From Zoogloeaceae bacterium (GTDB lineage Bacteria > Pseudomonadota > Gammaproteobacteria > Burkholderiales > Rhodocyclaceae), in NCBI GenBank assembly GCA_015657735.1, contig SSSX01000418.1, positions 1-9,273 of the forward strand: a stretch of 9,273 nt of DNA, in the 5' to 3' direction. The translations under genes and the position numbers were made by a program. The notes under the pieces were generated by a model. The model saw only the letters and a list, made by a program, of their open reading frames with translations, was not told the DNA's origin and did not search any database. Every line of letters begins with the position of its first letter. Position 1 is the first letter of the stretch. Of this stretch, positions 8,600 to 9,273 are shown one piece after another.

Positions 8600-8943
8600 G
8601 GGCGGAGAACTTTCTCGGAGGTCGGAAAAAACCGGATTGTCGCACTGCAGCAGGCGCCGATCGCCGCGTGGGGCTGTTCCAGCCGCTCCGCGTCCACCGA
8701 TCGACGACAATTCGGTACGATCCGCATCCTCGATCCTGATCGCGCTCAAGGCCGCCCGGCGCCTTGAGCGCAACATTACGCGTCCGCCGACCTGCCCGAT
8801 GTGGCCAGGCGTCGGCCTCGCCACACCGATTACTACGACGAGCTCCAGTTGAAGACCGCAAGCGCCCCGATCTCCGTTCCCGACATTCCCGCCCAGCCGT
8901 GCCAGCCGCGCGGCCGGCGGCCGGCCTTGCGGGGCGCGCGGTG
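8600..8943. other. Divergent intergenic region between thioesterase and tonB-like genes
   Basis: These 344 bases hold no protein I can support and are visibly less GC-rich than the genes, with runs such as GGAAAAAACC (8624-8633) and ATTACTACGACG. Candidate promoter elements by eye are an extended -10 TGCGACAAT on the minus strand (8644-8636) for the thioesterase, and TACGAT (8716-8721) on the plus strand in the context TTCGGTACGATCC. Neither has a convincing -35. A perfect 11-bp inverted repeat lies at 8742-8771. A short frame (GTG 8801 to TGA 8944) abuts the tonB-like start but resembles nothing known to me. No clear Fur-box palindrome was seen. Confidence 0.5.
8742..8771. repeat. Perfect 11-bp inverted repeat upstream of the tonB-like gene
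   Basis: GCGCTCAAGGC (8742-8752) and GCCTTGAGCGC (8761-8771) are exact reverse complements around an 8-base spacer. It lies about 170 bases before the tonB-like ATG and about 140 bases before the thioesterase start. Neither strand has a T-run after it, so an operator or an RNA leader hairpin fits better than an intrinsic terminator. Confidence 0.7.
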
Positions 8944-9273
8944 ATGGCGGAGCGCGGTCTGCTGGTCGCCATCGGTGCGTCGGTCGCCGTGCATGGCCTG
9001 GCCCTCGGCTTCGGCAGCGGCCTGCAGACACCGCCGATGCAGCCGCCGCGCCTGCTCGAAGCCCGGCTGGTGAAGGAAACGCTTCCCGAGGAAAAACCCG
9101 CGACGCGGCGCATCGAACCGCCACCGCCGGCGCCGCGTCCGGCGCCGCGCGAGCCGGCGCATCAGCCGAAACCGCCGACCCGCCCGGACGCCACGCCGGT
9201 CCCGCAGCAGCAGCGTCTGGTCAGCGCGGCGCGCAGCGATCACCCGGCGCCGGCGATCGCTACCGCGGCGGCC
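8944..9273 (+). CDS. TonB-like energy transducer, N-terminal part (truncated by window end)
   Basis: The 110 residues visible run off the window end. A short cytoplasmic start (MAER) is followed by one transmembrane helix at about 5-24 containing SVAVH, which matches the SxxxH motif of TonB (Ser16 and His20 in E. coli), the residues needed to use ExbB/ExbD and the proton gradient. The region after it (PPRLLEARLVKE, then a Pro/Lys/Arg/Ala-rich stretch) resembles the periplasm-spanning linker that lets TonB reach outer-membrane receptors. The C-terminal receptor-binding domain is not in the window, so a TolA-like protein cannot be fully excluded. ATG 8944 is preceded by GGGG at 8931-8934. GTG at 8941 is an alternative, and the frame stays open further upstream without an ATG. 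exbB/exbD are not seen and may lie downstream. Confidence 0.8.
   Translation, partial: MAERGLLVAIGASVAVHGLALGFGSGLQTPPMQPPRLLEARLVKETLPEEKPATRRIEPPPPAPRPAPREPAHQPKPPTRPDATPVPQQQRLVSAARSDHPAPAIATAAA

Noticed and set aside
8105..8767. Plus-strand 220-codon frame opposite the thioesterase gene
   Set aside because: It is antisense to the thioesterase, rich in His/Asp/Arg/Val as expected for a shadow, and no domain is recognisable.
8600..8943. Small RNA gene or tRNA in the divergent intergenic region
   Set aside because: No tRNA cloverleaf features such as a GGTTCRA-type T-loop were seen, and the one strong hairpin has no terminator T-run, so a small RNA cannot be supported.
7089..9113. Very long minus-strand frame (674 codons) containing the SH3 protein
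   Set aside because: Only the last 310 codons carry a signal peptide and domain. The upstream part is antisense or out of frame to the thioesterase and tonB-like genes and arises from stop-poor GC-rich DNA.

Overview
The window comes from a very GC-rich bacterial chromosome with third codon positions that are nearly all G or C. It carries the 3' part of an accessory-gene operon for maturing [NiFe] hydrogenase, and then an unrelated group of housekeeping and envelope genes. The order hypB-hypF-(small HHH gene)-hypC-hypD-hypE-hypX, the Cdd1-like HHH protein and the SH3 protein style suggest a betaproteobacterium, perhaps Rhodocyclales (Thauera/Azoarcus type). That placement is an inference from gene content and base composition, not from a marker gene.

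Positions 1-7058 (+ strand) form one tightly packed operon. It opens with the last 39 codons of what looks like hypB (the nickel-loading GTPase). Next come hypF, a 100-residue helix-hairpin-helix protein, hypC, hypD, hypE and, after a 91-base gap, hypX/hoxX. Three junctions (hypF/HHH, hypC/hypD, hypD/hypE) are 4-base ATGA overlaps, and HHH/hypC is separated by 3 bases. Together the genes encode the pathway for the Fe(CN)2CO centre. HypF and HypE convert carbamoyl phosphate to a cyanide ligand carried on the C-terminal Cys of HypE. HypC and HypD scaffold the iron. HypX supplies CO from a formyl-folate. HypB (with HypA, presumably just upstream) delivers nickel. The presence of hypX suggests a hydrogenase matured in the presence of oxygen. 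The hydrogenase structural genes are not in the window.

Positions 7089-8021 (- strand, convergent with hypX) encode a secreted SH3-domain protein with a long proline/tryptophan/arginine-rich tail. A GC-rich inverted repeat lies across the convergent stop codons. Positions 8168-8599 (- strand) encode a small hot-dog-fold thioesterase-like protein whose usual catalytic Asp position appears to be Asn. A 344-base non-coding region (8600-8943) with a perfect 11-bp inverted repeat separates it from the divergent start of a TonB-like energy transducer, which runs off the window end.

The most notable points are the HHH protein embedded and translationally coupled inside the hyp operon, the coiled-coil-like tail on the presumed HypB, the hairpin plus 20-codon mini-ORF before hypX, the altered thioesterase active-site motif and the perfect inverted repeat upstream of tonB. 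No mobile element, CRISPR array or RNA gene was seen.
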